Shown here: one piece after another, positions 11,222-21,840 of the stretch
Position numbering within the stretch: the stretch's first letter is position 1
Layout: every line of letters starts with the position of its first letter
From: Plasmodium coatneyi
Lineage: Eukaryota > Apicomplexa > Aconoidasida > Haemosporida > Plasmodiidae
Direction: 5' to 3'
NCBI RefSeq assembly: GCF_001680005.1
Contig: NC_033562.1
Span: 868,001-932,000, forward strand
Length of the DNA: 64,000 nucleotides
Position numbers and translations under genes: made by a program
The notes under the pieces: model-generated
Databases searched by the model: none
What the model was told of the DNA's origin: nothing
What the model saw: the letters and a program-made list of their open reading frames with translations, nothing else

Positions 11222-13223
11222 CTACACCGTCTGCGCCCATATCTTCGCTGCGGCAATGCACTCATTCAAATACTTGGTCATCTCGTCTTTGTTCTCATTC
11301 GACAGGACCACATTCAGTTGGCCCTGATTAATGAAGGAAGCATTTTTAAACGACGATAACAATTTCTTAATAATATTTTTGTTGCTAAATTTGTGCAGCG
11401 TTATATTGATGGAGTTCCAATTGATCATGGTATTTCCCCTCTCTGCTATTAGCTGAATACCGATGTAGTACTTTGTAGACGCAGCGATTTCTAACGGTTG
11501 CACAAAGTCAACTCGGGCTTCAATAGACTGGTTCAAATTTTTTACGTTTACGTTTTGTTCCATTTTGTGCGAAAGGAACGAATCCTCTGGGATGAGATTG
11601 AGTGGTTCCGCTCCGTAGATGGGTCTGTGCACGTAAAGGATCACCTTCTTCACCACCCCCAACTGCACAGGGCATTTTATGTCTATAAGGATGGTACCAA
11701 TTTTTTGATCCACGCATTTGAGGTCGAATTTGGGATAGTAGGCCTGCGTGGGGTAATACTGCGGGAGGCGTGCTGTTCCTTGGTCGGTAGCCTCACCAAC
11801 TGGGCTGGTAGCGCCAACGCCACTAACACCGCCAATGGCACTAGTACCACCAACACCACTAACACCACCAACTGCGTTAGTGTCACTCCCCCCCTCAATC
11901 CCGATGAGCCCCAAGTACGGAGCAGCTGGGCCGGGCTCCAAATTCTTGAGGATCTTCGTTTTGAACTCCTGCTGGCAACCCAAAATGGCAAGGGACGCTT
12001 CCTTAAAAGCAGACTCGGCTTTTTTTTTTCCATTCCTTGTCGGGTTCCTTATCGGGGTGCAAAATATGTTTCAATCTTTTGCCGCAGCTCTTTAGTTGTT
12101 CCTCCGTAGTGGTCCTGGGGTTAATTCCTATTATATAGAAGGAGTGCTTCTTAGGTGAATTTTTGTCAAACCAGGTGTACTCATTATATCTATCAATTAT
12201 GAACTGCACAGCTTTCCTTTTGTCTTCTAATTTTTTGGAGAGCTCCATTTCTTGTTGAAGCTTCCTTTGGATTTCCGCATCGTAATTGATTTTGAGTCTT
12301 TCGAGCTTCTCCTTGGCAGTTAGGAGGTCTTTATTTTGTGTCATTTTTTCTCCCAGAAGCAGAATCACATCTTCATACGTCGATTCTACCATCTTGTGGT
12401 CTGCATCTACATCTAAGTTCAGAATCGAATTTAAGCTATCATACTCTGATTTGTTAATAATCTGCTTATACCAGAGACTTTGTTTGTAAAATATCGCCAC
12501 AATAGATGGTCCAATGTTTTTCAGTTTTTCTATCATCAGGTCGATATGATCATGTGCCTTTATTTTCTTACTCTCATCAGTATCCACCAAATCATCATCC
12601 AACACTTCATCTATTTGGAAAATCGTCTTCCCTACATTTAAAATGTTTTTCAGTTTATCAATTCGATTTTTCACATGTTCCACTTCGAGCGTATTTTTCA
12701 TTTTTAGAATATGCTTCGTGATGAACAAATAGTCTTGTGCATTCCTTTCGTTGAAATCGGGGTCTATATTGTTAATATCCTTTAGTAATTCCTCTATATA
12801 TGTCTTCGATAGGATGCTCATAAAAGAATTATTATCATTGTTTTTATTTACATATATTTGTTCAAATTCTCCTTTCCTCTTTTTCGTACCTCCTGCACCG
12901 ACCTCATTGTTGGAATAAATTTGACTTGCATCACTTCCTTCCGTGTCAAACAAATTAGGATTGTTCAGAAACAGCTCATCAATAAAACTTACGAGGGATT
13001 TTAAAAACATGTCAAAGCTCTCCTGACTTAACAACAGGTTTGCCTTCTTAATGATGGAATAAATGAACCCAAATGATTTGTAGATGTAAAATAAATCTTC
13101 CACTGTTTTTTTATACATGAGTTCTTCATCCGTCAAATCGTCTATAAAATTTTCGTAGTACACTTTTTTCAGCTCCCCTTCACTTAATGGGGTTGTTACC
13201 GCTTCTTCGTTATTCACCTCCAT
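11222..13223 (-). CDS. J-domain (DnaJ-like) protein with a frame break in a poly-A run
   Basis: One gene read in two frames. Frame 1 (13223 to about 12020) starts at an ATG and encodes an acidic helical region, a coiled-coil-like stretch (KEKLERLKINYDAEIQRKLQ) and then a J domain whose HPD motif is in LKHILHPDKEPDKEW. Right after this comes a run of ten A on the minus strand (12020-12029 region). In the current frame the protein ends five codons later (SRVCF, stop). Shifting frame by one gives KKKAESAFKEASLAILGCQ, the expected last J-domain helix, and continues open to 11222. The C-terminal 230 residues hold a Gly/Val/Ser repeat and a beta-rich region ending AAKIWAQTV. Nine or twelve A would restore one frame, so a sequencing or assembly error is most likely; real loss or slippage are alternatives. 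The HPD motif implies an HSP70 co-chaperone. Conserved function is otherwise unknown. Confidence 0.8.
11795..11875 (-). repeat. Coding Gly/Val/Ser repeat in the J-domain protein
   Basis: On the minus strand the protein reads two near copies of GGVSGVGxTS with AxxGG spacers (AVGGVSGVGGTSAIGGVSGV). The DNA shows matching imperfect 12-30 bp units made of ccaac/actaacacc words on the plus strand. Such repeats often vary in length between strains. Confidence 0.75.
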
Positions 13224-14576
13224 TTTGATGTGAACTCTCTTTTGGCGTTATCTCATCCGTGGGGGGGTACCTACTCTTTACACACACAAACATACACACA
13301 TCCATGCATACACATACATGCATACACACTGGCCTATTTTTACTTCTCCCCGCAGGCGCAATGGGTAAATTTCTCATGCCAACAGTTTTCCCTTTACACG
13401 ATCATTTCAATTTAGAGGCTTGACCAATTTACCGCTTAAAATGCGGACAAAAAATAACTCATGCCGTTTATTCTCTTTCCCCAAGTATGCGCTCAAAACG
13501 GAAAGCATAACATTCATTAGCTCCTTTTTGGTTAATAAAAATTGTCAAAAGTGCCCCAATTCCGGGCAGGGTAACTTTCCCTCCGGATGACCCCTTGCGC
13601 GTGCGCGTGCGCGTGCACAAAATGGGGTTCAAAAAAAAAAAAAAAAAAAAAAAAAAAGCACAAAGCGCGCAAAGGGTGTAAGAGCGTTACAGGAATTTTG
13701 CACGTTTGAATCACTAAGCTAGGTAAGGAAAATTCCCCCCCCCATTGTCAGGTAGGAGCACCTTTTCACCTACGTGGGGAACAAATATTCTGCAAGATCA
13801 TTGATGCAGAAAAAGCTGACCCTTTTCCTCCACTACTGCGAAGCTTAAAAAGAAAAAAAAAGTTTTCCATTATAGACACACATAAATGAATCACCAAATG
13901 GGACAAGTTCGCATCAATGCACTTAACCGAATTCTCCACAAAAAGGACGTGCAGCAATTTTCCCGCATTACCCATTTTTGTGAGGAGTTATGAATGCACA
14001 CATATATGCGGCGTAGTCACCAGACCAAGCTGTTCTTATTTTTTGATTAAGGTTACCATTTGATGCTTATGTCAAGGAGGCGAAGGGGAGTTTGCATTGG
14101 GGAATATTAAAAATACAGCCCACACTTGATCTCAGTGCGGAAGCAGGTAAAACATATCGGTGCACTGTTTTCACCATTGCAGGGGAATCTGCGAAGTTCA
14201 ATAACGAAAGAAACCGCTTCCTAGAATAGCCACTTTACCCACTCGGCCACTCTTTCAATATATTTTAAAATGTTTCACACTACTGGTATTCCCATCGGGG
14301 AAGTTCAATTGGAGGGAATTTCCCCAGGACAGTTCTACTTTATGGTGTAGCGCTAAAAGGCTCGCTTAGGGAAATGGCGTCCTGCAAAATTCTACCATCG
14401 TGTGAAGGACAACCACAACACCCATTTCGGTGGTTAAGACATTCTTCATTACTCAAATGTGGATGGGACTCTCTGTATGAATTCCCTTCCAGTGGAGGGC
14501 CGCTTCCCTTTTTCTTGTTCCCTTTCCGGGATGATGTAGATAAATGTTGGGTAGACGGACGGTGGACTCGATCCCA
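13224..14576. other. Intergenic: upstream of the J-protein gene
   Basis: About 1.35 kb. It contains a CA/CATA-rich stretch near 13278-13328, a (GCGTGC)n stretch near 13594-13616 and an A run at about 13631-13657. No gene or structural RNA is seen. Confidence 0.5.
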
Positions 14577-17500
14577 CTATGAGTTCCCCCTACGTGAACT
14601 TGTTCCCCTAACATACGCATCTAAAATTTTAGTGAACTTCGAGCTGGGTATGTGGTCTAAAAAATCATTCACTAGAGCATTTTCACCATTTCGAAGGTCA
14701 TTCAGTAGGGACAACTCTTCTTTGTACTCCTTCAACATGGCGTAATGACCATTCGGGTTTGTGATTAGATACTCCCTCTTGCTCAGTATAACCTCATTCA
14801 GGCATTCATTCAGCCGTTCTAGATGCTCCGTTTCGTCGTGATAGCTGTGCATGGGGTTGTCAACGAACGTTTTTTTGTCGCCACCCTTATGTAGACCTCT
14901 CACTTGCTTACTATGACATTCGTTTCGAACACTGTTCGTTTCAGCATGTGCCATTTCTTCCCCTTCTAGATACATACTCCCGTTTCGTTTAGGTAATCTG
15001 GGAGAAATGCCAATGGGCCTCTCCCCATGGGAATCCTTCCCTGATAACTGCTCAAAAAAGGCAAAGACATTTTTCTCCATTTTCTTTTGCACACTTTTTA
15101 TAGAATATAAAGTCGGTATGTCGCAAATGGCTTCGCCTCCCTTCGTCCAGGCGGTTATTTTTTCCTCCACAGTTTGTAGCATGCGTCTAATTTGGTCATC
15201 CATTTGGTCGACCAGTTGGCCAGCCAGTTGGTCAGCCGGGATGTTCCCTCCTTTCTGGTCAACCATCAGCGCAGAGTTCACTCTATAAATGTAACTCAAC
15301 TTGTCCAGATATTTCAACATCAGTCTTAAGCTGGAAGAGTTGTTTTTACTGTTCTGTTGTAGGAGGAGCAATTTCCTTTTCAGTCGCTTCATTAGCTTGT
15401 AGATATCACAGTAGCTACGGTGGCCATTCTGAGAATCCACATCCTCGTTAGTGAGTTTTCTCACCTGGTTTATGTCGCCATCGATTGAATTGACCACCAC
15501 TCCTGATCCCTTTTCCTTCACACAATCGGTGACGTTTTCATTACCATTACCATATTGTTTGAAAACCCTTCTGTCTTCCGAATTACGAACGAGGTGCTTC
15601 TCAAGCGAGGTCTTTAATTTGCTCATTTGGGATACCTCCCCCCATGAGGATGCTTCCAAATTGTGGGGGGAAAATTCCCCTGAGGATGATAAAGGAGAAG
15701 GATTTTTTATCCCCCCTAGTGATGCTATCAATAGTCTGCACAATTTAATCAACTCTATGAGGTATGTTTTCATAATGACCTGCTCAAATTTAGTGACTTC
15801 CCCATTTTTGGAGAGGCTCAACACACCATAGCGAACTCGCCCCAACAATTCATGCATTAAAATTGAAACACTTTTAAAACATACAGCAGGACCGTCACTC
15901 CTCTTTGCCTTTTCGGTTAAATTGATCAAACAGAGGGTAAGTAACTTAACCTGTAGGAAGTCCCCATTTGGACACCTCCCTATTGCATAGTTCAGTACAT
16001 TCTTCAATTTGTGAGAATAAAATGTTAAGCTGTTTAGAATATACATTACTTCATTTTCCAGTGTCCCGTGTTGATGGAAAAAGGAGCGCTGCTTCAACAA
16101 GTTCGAGTGAAGCAGGAACAGGTTCTTGTCCTTTTCGCAGGATTGCCTATACGTGCACGTATCCATCAGTTCTGAGTTCTCCACACCTGTATTGAGAATG
16201 GCTTTTTCGAAAAAGGAATCATCGCTCCTGCTTTTTACCACGCTTGTGCTCGTCACCATTTCGAAAAAAAGACCATCCTGCGGATATTTGTCTATGGGGG
16301 GATTACTTACCAATGGGTCTACTCTTTCTCCATCCCTGTCAATGTTAAAACTTTTTGTGCTTTCTTTCATTGTTTCACTTGATTGTACGTTTCCACTTTC
16401 GCCGTTGAGAAATCTGGCAACCTTCCTCAGAACTGCAAATGTCAATCTTTCTTCGTTTTCGTCCAAGGTGGTGTAATCGCCTCCACATATGGACCTCACT
16501 TCTTCTGCGCTTATGCCACCATTGCGACTATGGAAACTTTTTTTTGCATTTCTTGCGACATTTTTTTTTTGTCCAACTTCTACGTTGGTGAGATCCATCC
16601 AGTTGGCTCCACTTCCCACGCGGGATTTCAAATTGGTACAACTTTCTGGGTTACTATTTTCCACCTTTCCCTTTCCCCTTTTAGCCACATCGTTGTACCC
16701 TTCTTCTTCCTCTTCCGCCTTACCGGTGTAATGCACACCATCTGTACGGTCATAATATTCAGTGATCTTTAAAAGGTCAAAACTGTGGGCATCCACAAAG
16801 AATGATCTGTAGGAGGAGTTACTCACATCATCACTCAGGCAAAAATAGTACGAGCCACTACCAGCACTTTTGGTGGCCACATTAGGGATAGGAAAACCGT
16901 CTGAATCTTTTCCCGGTATGATGTTTACCTCATCTAAATTCACTTGGTCATTTAGGATAGACGCCTCTTCAACATCATCCGTGGGAATATAATCTTGGGT
17001 TATCAAATTTTTATGTTCGTCCAGCTCTATACTATTTTTCGCTACTTCTTGAAGCCTTTTGTCTCTTTTAACTTCCTTGGCCTTTTTTATTTTTCCCCCA
17101 TTTTTTTGTGATTTTCTTTTAGCAAACTTTGTCTGACTCATGATCGGGGGCTCACTTTCTCTTGGCTTATTTTTCCGGTTCTTGTCATGCAGCTTGGAAT
17201 AAATGAGCTCAGCGATGTTCTCATTCACCCTTTTTTGCATATCTGATGGAATCTTTTTGTCTCTCTTCCTAATTGGAAATTTGAATGGAGCATAATCCTT
17301 AGCATTTTTCGATCCCAACTTATTCCTTTTTTTATTCCCCCTATGCTCATAGCCCTTTTTTCCTTTACTCATTGGGATTCTCTTTCTCGAGGAGGTGCCT
17401 TTCTTTTTTTTTGTTTTACTAACACGATGTTTGTTTCCATTATATGGCTTTTTCTTCAAAAAGGCATTTTTAGTTCTTTTCTTTCTTCTTCCTTTTAGAC

Positions 17501-18629
17501 CAATTTTTAGTCTCCTCTTCATTTTTAAAATTCTTTTTTTCTTTCCAACAGTTTGACTAAAGTTGTCAAGGAGCTGTGGTTGTACATTTGTCCCTTCTGT
17601 GGTAGAATTAATCACAGAAAAACAAACGTCCTTCTTGCATGCTTCCGTTGTTACTGCTCCATCTGTACAGGTGCCCCCATTTTGGTGATTATTGCTGTTA
17701 GACTCTTTATGCCTAGTCAGTTCCTTATCCACCAAGGATGGTGACACTGCATCGTGTTCTTTAATTTCAGAGCTGCCAAACGGTTCTGAATGCTTCGCTA
17801 TGTATTCAGATTTAGAGAGTTCCTTTAACTTATCACCAAGATGGATCGTTGTTTTCATTTTTTTCAGTGTTAACTCATCTCTTGTGCCGTTATGCCCCGT
17901 TAGGTTATCATAGACATAGGTGTTCTCATCGTCGGGGTGGTATGTGCTGCTCGTATTGTCCATCATTTGCAGATGGTCCTTCTTACGTGTGTAGTTAAAC
18001 GGTTTATCTTCACTCAGAGGAGTATTAAGACTACTTCTCGTGCTATGTCGGTCTCTTCTTGTGGTACCCTCGCGCGTTTCCCCCTGTAGGCGACATTCCT
18101 CAACATAAACGTAAAGATCGCTGTGCACTTTTATCTTCTGATCAGAGTTTACCCTCGGAATGTATGTCCTATTTGTTGGCGTTTCGTTTGATGTATAAAT
18201 TACGCTCCGACGAAAAGAGTCATTTGTTTGCAATATATGTGATGTCCTTTCTCCCAGATAGGCATAGCTACTTATTCCATTTTTAAGGTCAACAGGTTTA
18301 GTATCATTTTCGCTCGTTCCTTCCTCCCTTTTTGCTAATGTAGAAGCACTCCTTCGATCTGTATAATTGATATTTACACTCTCTTCAAGGTTCCCTTTGT
18401 ATAAAAGACCGCCACAAGCGCATTCACCTTTTAGTGCACCTGCGCATTCGTTAGCGGTTGCATGGTTATGCCCTTCTGCGCTATTCGGGGGTATCCCCTC
18501 TTCGTTAAAAATGAAAGACTCAACATTGCTTTCATTGCAGAGGTAGCATTTTGTTATACTATTGAAAATTCCGTATGGACTGCAATGTTCCGGGGGATAG
18601 CAATGCTTTCCCTTGTCGCTCTCCATCAT
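14577..18629 (-). CDS. Large basic protein of unknown function, 1350 aa
   Basis: A single exon with no frame breaks. The frame is open to 18686, but the first ATG is at 18629 (MMESDKGKHC), so I use that start; an upstream exon is possible. I recognise no family. Near the N-terminus there are Cys pairs (CYLCNES, and CACGGL near residue 100), which could be a metal site. Residues about 360-455 form a dense Lys/Arg block (KKRILKMKRRLKIGLKGRRK and more), resembling nuclear or nucleolar targeting and RNA/DNA binding. The middle is acidic and Asn/Ser rich. The C-terminal third (after about 870) is Leu-rich and helical, with a repeated PADQLAGQLVDQMDDQ patch. There is no signal peptide or membrane segment. 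The charge pattern suggests a nuclear scaffold or kinetochore/chromatin-type protein, which is only inference. Confidence 0.85.
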   Translation of the reverse strand: MMESDKGKHCYPPEHCSPYGIFNSITKCYLCNESNVESFIFNEEGIPPNSAEGHNHATANECAGALKGECACGGLLYKGNLEESVNINYTDRRSASTLAKREEGTSENDTKPVDLKNGISSYAYLGERTSHILQTNDSFRRSVIYTSNETPTNRTYIPRVNSDQKIKVHSDLYVYVEECRLQGETREGTTRRDRHSTRSSLNTPLSEDKPFNYTRKKDHLQMMDNTSSTYHPDDENTYVYDNLTGHNGTRDELTLKKMKTTIHLGDKLKELSKSEYIAKHSEPFGSSEIKEHDAVSPSLVDKELTRHKESNSNNHQNGGTCTDGAVTTEACKKDVCFSVINSTTEGTNVQPQLLDNFSQTVGKKKRILKMKRRLKIGLKGRRKKRTKNAFLKKKPYNGNKHRVSKTKKKKGTSSRKRIPMSKGKKGYEHRGNKKRNKLGSKNAKDYAPFKFPIRKRDKKIPSDMQKRVNENIAELIYSKLHDKNRKNKPRESEPPIMSQTKFAKRKSQKNGGKIKKAKEVKRDKRLQEVAKNSIELDEHKNLITQDYIPTDDVEEASILNDQVNLDEVNIIPGKDSDGFPIPNVATKSAGSGSYYFCLSDDVSNSSYRSFFVDAHSFDLLKITEYYDRTDGVHYTGKAEEEEEGYNDVAKRGKGKVENSNPESCTNLKSRVGSGANWMDLTNVEVGQKKNVARNAKKSFHSRNGGISAEEVRSICGGDYTTLDENEERLTFAVLRKVARFLNGESGNVQSSETMKESTKSFNIDRDGERVDPLVSNPPIDKYPQDGLFFEMVTSTSVVKSRSDDSFFEKAILNTGVENSELMDTCTYRQSCEKDKNLFLLHSNLLKQRSFFHQHGTLENEVMYILNSLTFYSHKLKNVLNYAIGRCPNGDFLQVKLLTLCLINLTEKAKRSDGPAVCFKSVSILMHELLGRVRYGVLSLSKNGEVTKFEQVIMKTYLIELIKLCRLLIASLGGIKNPSPLSSSGEFSPHNLEASSWGEVSQMSKLKTSLEKHLVRNSEDRRVFKQYGNGNENVTDCVKEKGSGVVVNSIDGDINQVRKLTNEDVDSQNGHRSYCDIYKLMKRLKRKLLLLQQNSKNNSSSLRLMLKYLDKLSYIYRVNSALMVDQKGGNIPADQLAGQLVDQMDDQIRRMLQTVEEKITAWTKGGEAICDIPTLYSIKSVQKKMEKNVFAFFEQLSGKDSHGERPIGISPRLPKRNGSMYLEGEEMAHAETNSVRNECHSKQVRGLHKGGDKKTFVDNPMHSYHDETEHLERLNECLNEVILSKREYLITNPNGHYAMLKEYKEELSLLNDLRNGENALVNDFLDHIPSSKFTKILDAYVRGTSSRRGNS

Positions 18630-19623
18630 TCTCCTTTGGAGGTTTACAGCACCATGAGTTTTAGTACGTATTTTAATTTGGCCCAATTTTTATCTTATTC
18701 ACACTATGTTGTGTGTTTCGTGAAATTTCCCGGAAATGGACCTCACGTCACACCCCTTTAGAGGAACAACGCAAAAGAGATCATCTGGTTGGTGGAGAGT
18801 CAAAAACATACATATATAAATTTTTATTTATTTCACTACACATGGAAAAATTAATTAGGTGCAAAAGAAAAAAAAAAAAAAATGTTCAAAAAGACAAGCC
18901 CAAAGGAAAAATCTGTTGACGTTTTTGAATTATTTCAATTTTGTATGAACAGTAAAGATAAAATGGGAATTTTTTTTTTTTTTTTTTTAAATGCAATAAA
19001 AAAAAAACCAAATTAGACGATTGTAAAGTTATTATGGCTAGTTTAGAAATTTTTTTTTTTCTCTCATATGAATAAGCAAATGGCTAGTTGAACAACATTG
19101 ACCAATTTTTTGCCTCATATGTGAAGAAAAGAGAGTAAAACTGTTCTTGCCACATCAAGTACATTTTATTTTAAATAAATGTTTTGCAAATTGAGGTATT
19201 TGTAAAAAGTAGGTATTATTCACAAGTTAATTAGAAGGGGATGGACACAGCGGAAGAGTGGACAAATGTGTGCACACGGCATGGGTGGGAGGAAAATAAA
19301 ATAAAACAATATAATAAGATAAACATGACTAAAGTGTTGTACAGCAACATTTTCTCGAGCTGTATTTACCTGTTCAACGGGTTTCATTCGTGTAGACTTG
19401 CTTCCCCGAGGTATATGTGTGTAATTTTTCAGGCTCACTTGAGCTCACATTATGGACTAACTTTTTCGCAGAACGCAGGTGGCTTCAGTTCGCCCATAAG
19501 AATTGTAACATAGGGGGAGGGGAAAATATGCGTATCTTTCTCTTCCTTAATAAGGTAAAACTTTTCATTTATTTTATTTTTTTTTGCGCGAGGCACATAG
19601 CCACTGAACAGCCAAACAAAGCC
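18630..19623. other. A/T-rich intergenic region
   Basis: Upstream of the 1350-aa gene and 3' of the first four-pass membrane gene. It is rich in A/T runs (18865-18880, 18970-18989, 19048-19060). No gene is supported. Confidence 0.5.
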
Positions 19624-20643
19624 TCACGTCCACGGTGTCAGCGGGCGTAGGATGCGCAGTATAAGCATTTCGGAGTTGTCTATGGACTGATAAAATAACC
19701 CATCGAACTGCGTTGTACGTTTGACAAAATAAAAAAAAAACATGAGGACCGCAAAAGTGACGTTACTACCGATGGTAAAGATTTGAGAGTATTTGTACAA
19801 ATCGCTCGTCTGTATATTATTATCGTAAAAATCCTCAACTTCGGACGGAGGGTCCTGCAGGCAGCCTTCTAATTTCAGCCCTTTTGCCTTCTCCATTACT
19901 TGCTGATTATATCGTAAGCTTTTGTACAGTGTGCAAATGTTGATATTATTGAATGTGCATTTTACATGATTTTTATCTGCCAAATCTGGAATGAATGCAA
20001 AGTAGTTATGATTTTTTAGGAAATCCAAGTCGTTGCATTTGCGAATGTGGCTGACAGTCTTCGCATTGGAACTGGAGTCTATCATGTCGTTGGTGCATGC
20101 GGCTGTCCTACCTTCAAACAACCTACAGTTGTTGACTACATGCAAGGCAACGTTGTTTAAGCGCCTTTTACACCACAAATTGGGGGTGAAATATAAGGTA
20201 ACTAAATTAAATATATTTATGGCGAACCAAAATATGATCAAAATTGCTAAGGCCCAAGGAAACCATTTCACAGTACAGCCTATCCTTTCGATCCATTTGC
20301 CTAGCGACATAAAATCGTTAATTGTAAAATTTGAGAGGATGGAACAAATTCTGGATAAAAAAAATGCGAAAATGCTTATAAAGCTAATTAAAATTAGGAA
20401 GATTAATAAATCGGTAAGAATAAAATTTATATGTTCATATTCGCAGGAATAGTTTACGAAAAAACTGAATGATTTTATGAGTTGCTGGAATATTAAAGTG
20501 AGGGCAATGCTGAAAGCAGTTAAGATTGCCAGGCAGTTGTAGTAGAAACTGATTCTCCAGCTGTGTCTCCTGTAATTCCAGTTTAGGTAAAACTCTTTGA
20601 TAATGCGGCTTATGCTCCTGCTCTTGCCTTCCGCCTTGTCCAT
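19624..20643 (-). CDS. Four-pass membrane protein with Cys-rich loop, paralogue A, 339 aa
   Basis: A single exon with ATG at 20643. Four hydrophobic segments are visible: CLAILTAFSIALTLIFQQLI (about 35-54), LTDLLIFLILISFISIFAFF (about 76-96), WFPWALAILIIFWFAINIFN (about 127-150) and IFTIGSNVTFAVLMFFFYFV near residues 290-310. A loop of about 135 residues between TM3 and TM4 carries most of the cysteines (WC, NC, AC, KCND, KCT, IC, GC). The neighbour at 21841-22936 aligns along its whole length, including SNFTxxxF before TM3, YFxPxxWC after it, CNDxxxLKxxxxFxF and the following CT..(I/L)C spacing. The pair is therefore a tandem duplication. The layout recalls tetraspanins, but no CCG motif is present. 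I do not recognise a named family; a surface or organelle membrane role is inference. Confidence 0.85.
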   Translation of the reverse strand: MDKAEGKSRSISRIIKEFYLNWNYRRHSWRISFYYNCLAILTAFSIALTLIFQQLIKSFSFFVNYSCEYEHINFILTDLLIFLILISFISIFAFFLSRICSILSNFTINDFMSLGKWIERIGCTVKWFPWALAILIIFWFAINIFNLVTLYFTPNLWCKRRLNNVALHVVNNCRLFEGRTAACTNDMIDSSSNAKTVSHIRKCNDLDFLKNHNYFAFIPDLADKNHVKCTFNNINICTLYKSLRYNQQVMEKAKGLKLEGCLQDPPSEVEDFYDNNIQTSDLYKYSQIFTIGSNVTFAVLMFFFYFVKRTTQFDGLFYQSIDNSEMLILRILRPLTPWT

Positions 20644-21840
20644 TTTTTCTTCAGCTTAATGTGCAAAGAGTGAGCAACAGAAAAAAGGCTACTTTTTCCT
20701 CTTAGAATTCATTTTTCTCCATTTCGCGCGCACCCCCTGTCCGTAACTGTTTTAACAAAGTTGTCATTCGTTTGTGTGTGTATTTTTGCCCCTTCTGGAC
20801 ATAGCATCTTTCCTCATCTGGGTTTCCCAAAAATGGCATTTCACAGGGGAAAAAAAAACTCTGCTGTGATTTTTACTTTTTCGCCACTTTATGAGTCTGC
20901 CCGGGCACACTATCCAATCATCTCCATGCGCATTTTTTTTTTTTTCCCATTTGGATTAAGTAGCGTGGAGTAGTACTCCCAGTGGGGAATAACACTGCGC
21001 TAATTCGGTTTGTGTACTCAAATGCACGCACACAAATGAGGCAGGAAGTAATGTGTATGTGTAACATACACATGCAAGAGGATGGCGAGTGGAAACAGAA
21101 TAAACCTACGGACAACTTTCGCGTAACAAATAGATTCAATCGTCATATAGTAACGTGAAGGGGAGCAAAACGCATATTCGCGTATTACCATAGTGACAAT
21201 TTAGTGCATTTTTGTGCATAGGTATAGCAAGAATATTTCGGGAGCGCACCACATTTTGGTGAGTTGGACGATACTCCAAATGGTAATCGGGAAGGTGGTC
21301 CCACTTTTATTGTAAACATGTTCCAATTTTATAGTTGACATTTTTGTTCACGAAAAAAGGGGTGCACAAAAAATGGTGAACGAATGGAAATTATCATAGA
21401 AGTGTTGCAATTTTCTGCGCAGTACTTTTGACTGTGCGGGAAAAACTGACAACTGCGTTGGGAATATATGCCCTCATTGAGGTGAAGGGGTCCAATCATG
21501 TCATCAATCCAAATAGGTATATCAAGGAAAAGACCCCACCACTGTTCCGCAGTTGCGTAGTATAGTACTGTCTCGTAAAGTCTGCAATACAGCAGAAGGT
21601 ACAGCATTCATTTAAGTTATGTTCTCTTAAGAGTAGTTTTTTTGGCGAAAAATAAGGTGATAAGTCAAATGGGCGAACAAAATAAACACGGAGGAGAAAT
21701 CCTTGCCCTTGGGGAATTCTTCCTATAAGGACTGAGATTTGGAGGACTCCAAATTTTGCCACCATTCCATTTGAGCATGCATGTGTACGATCCTATGCAC
21801 ATGTGAATGCGCCCCTGGCCACACATGCATTTACACCTCG
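20644..21840. other. Spacer between the tandem membrane-protein paralogues
   Basis: About 1.2 kb that must hold the promoter of paralogue A (reading left) and the 3' flank of paralogue B. Short ORFs are low complexity. No third copy or remnant of the gene is recognised. Confidence 0.5.

Noticed and set aside
14577..18686. Start of the 1350-aa protein at 18686
   Set aside because: That codon is TTG; the first ATG in frame is at 18629.
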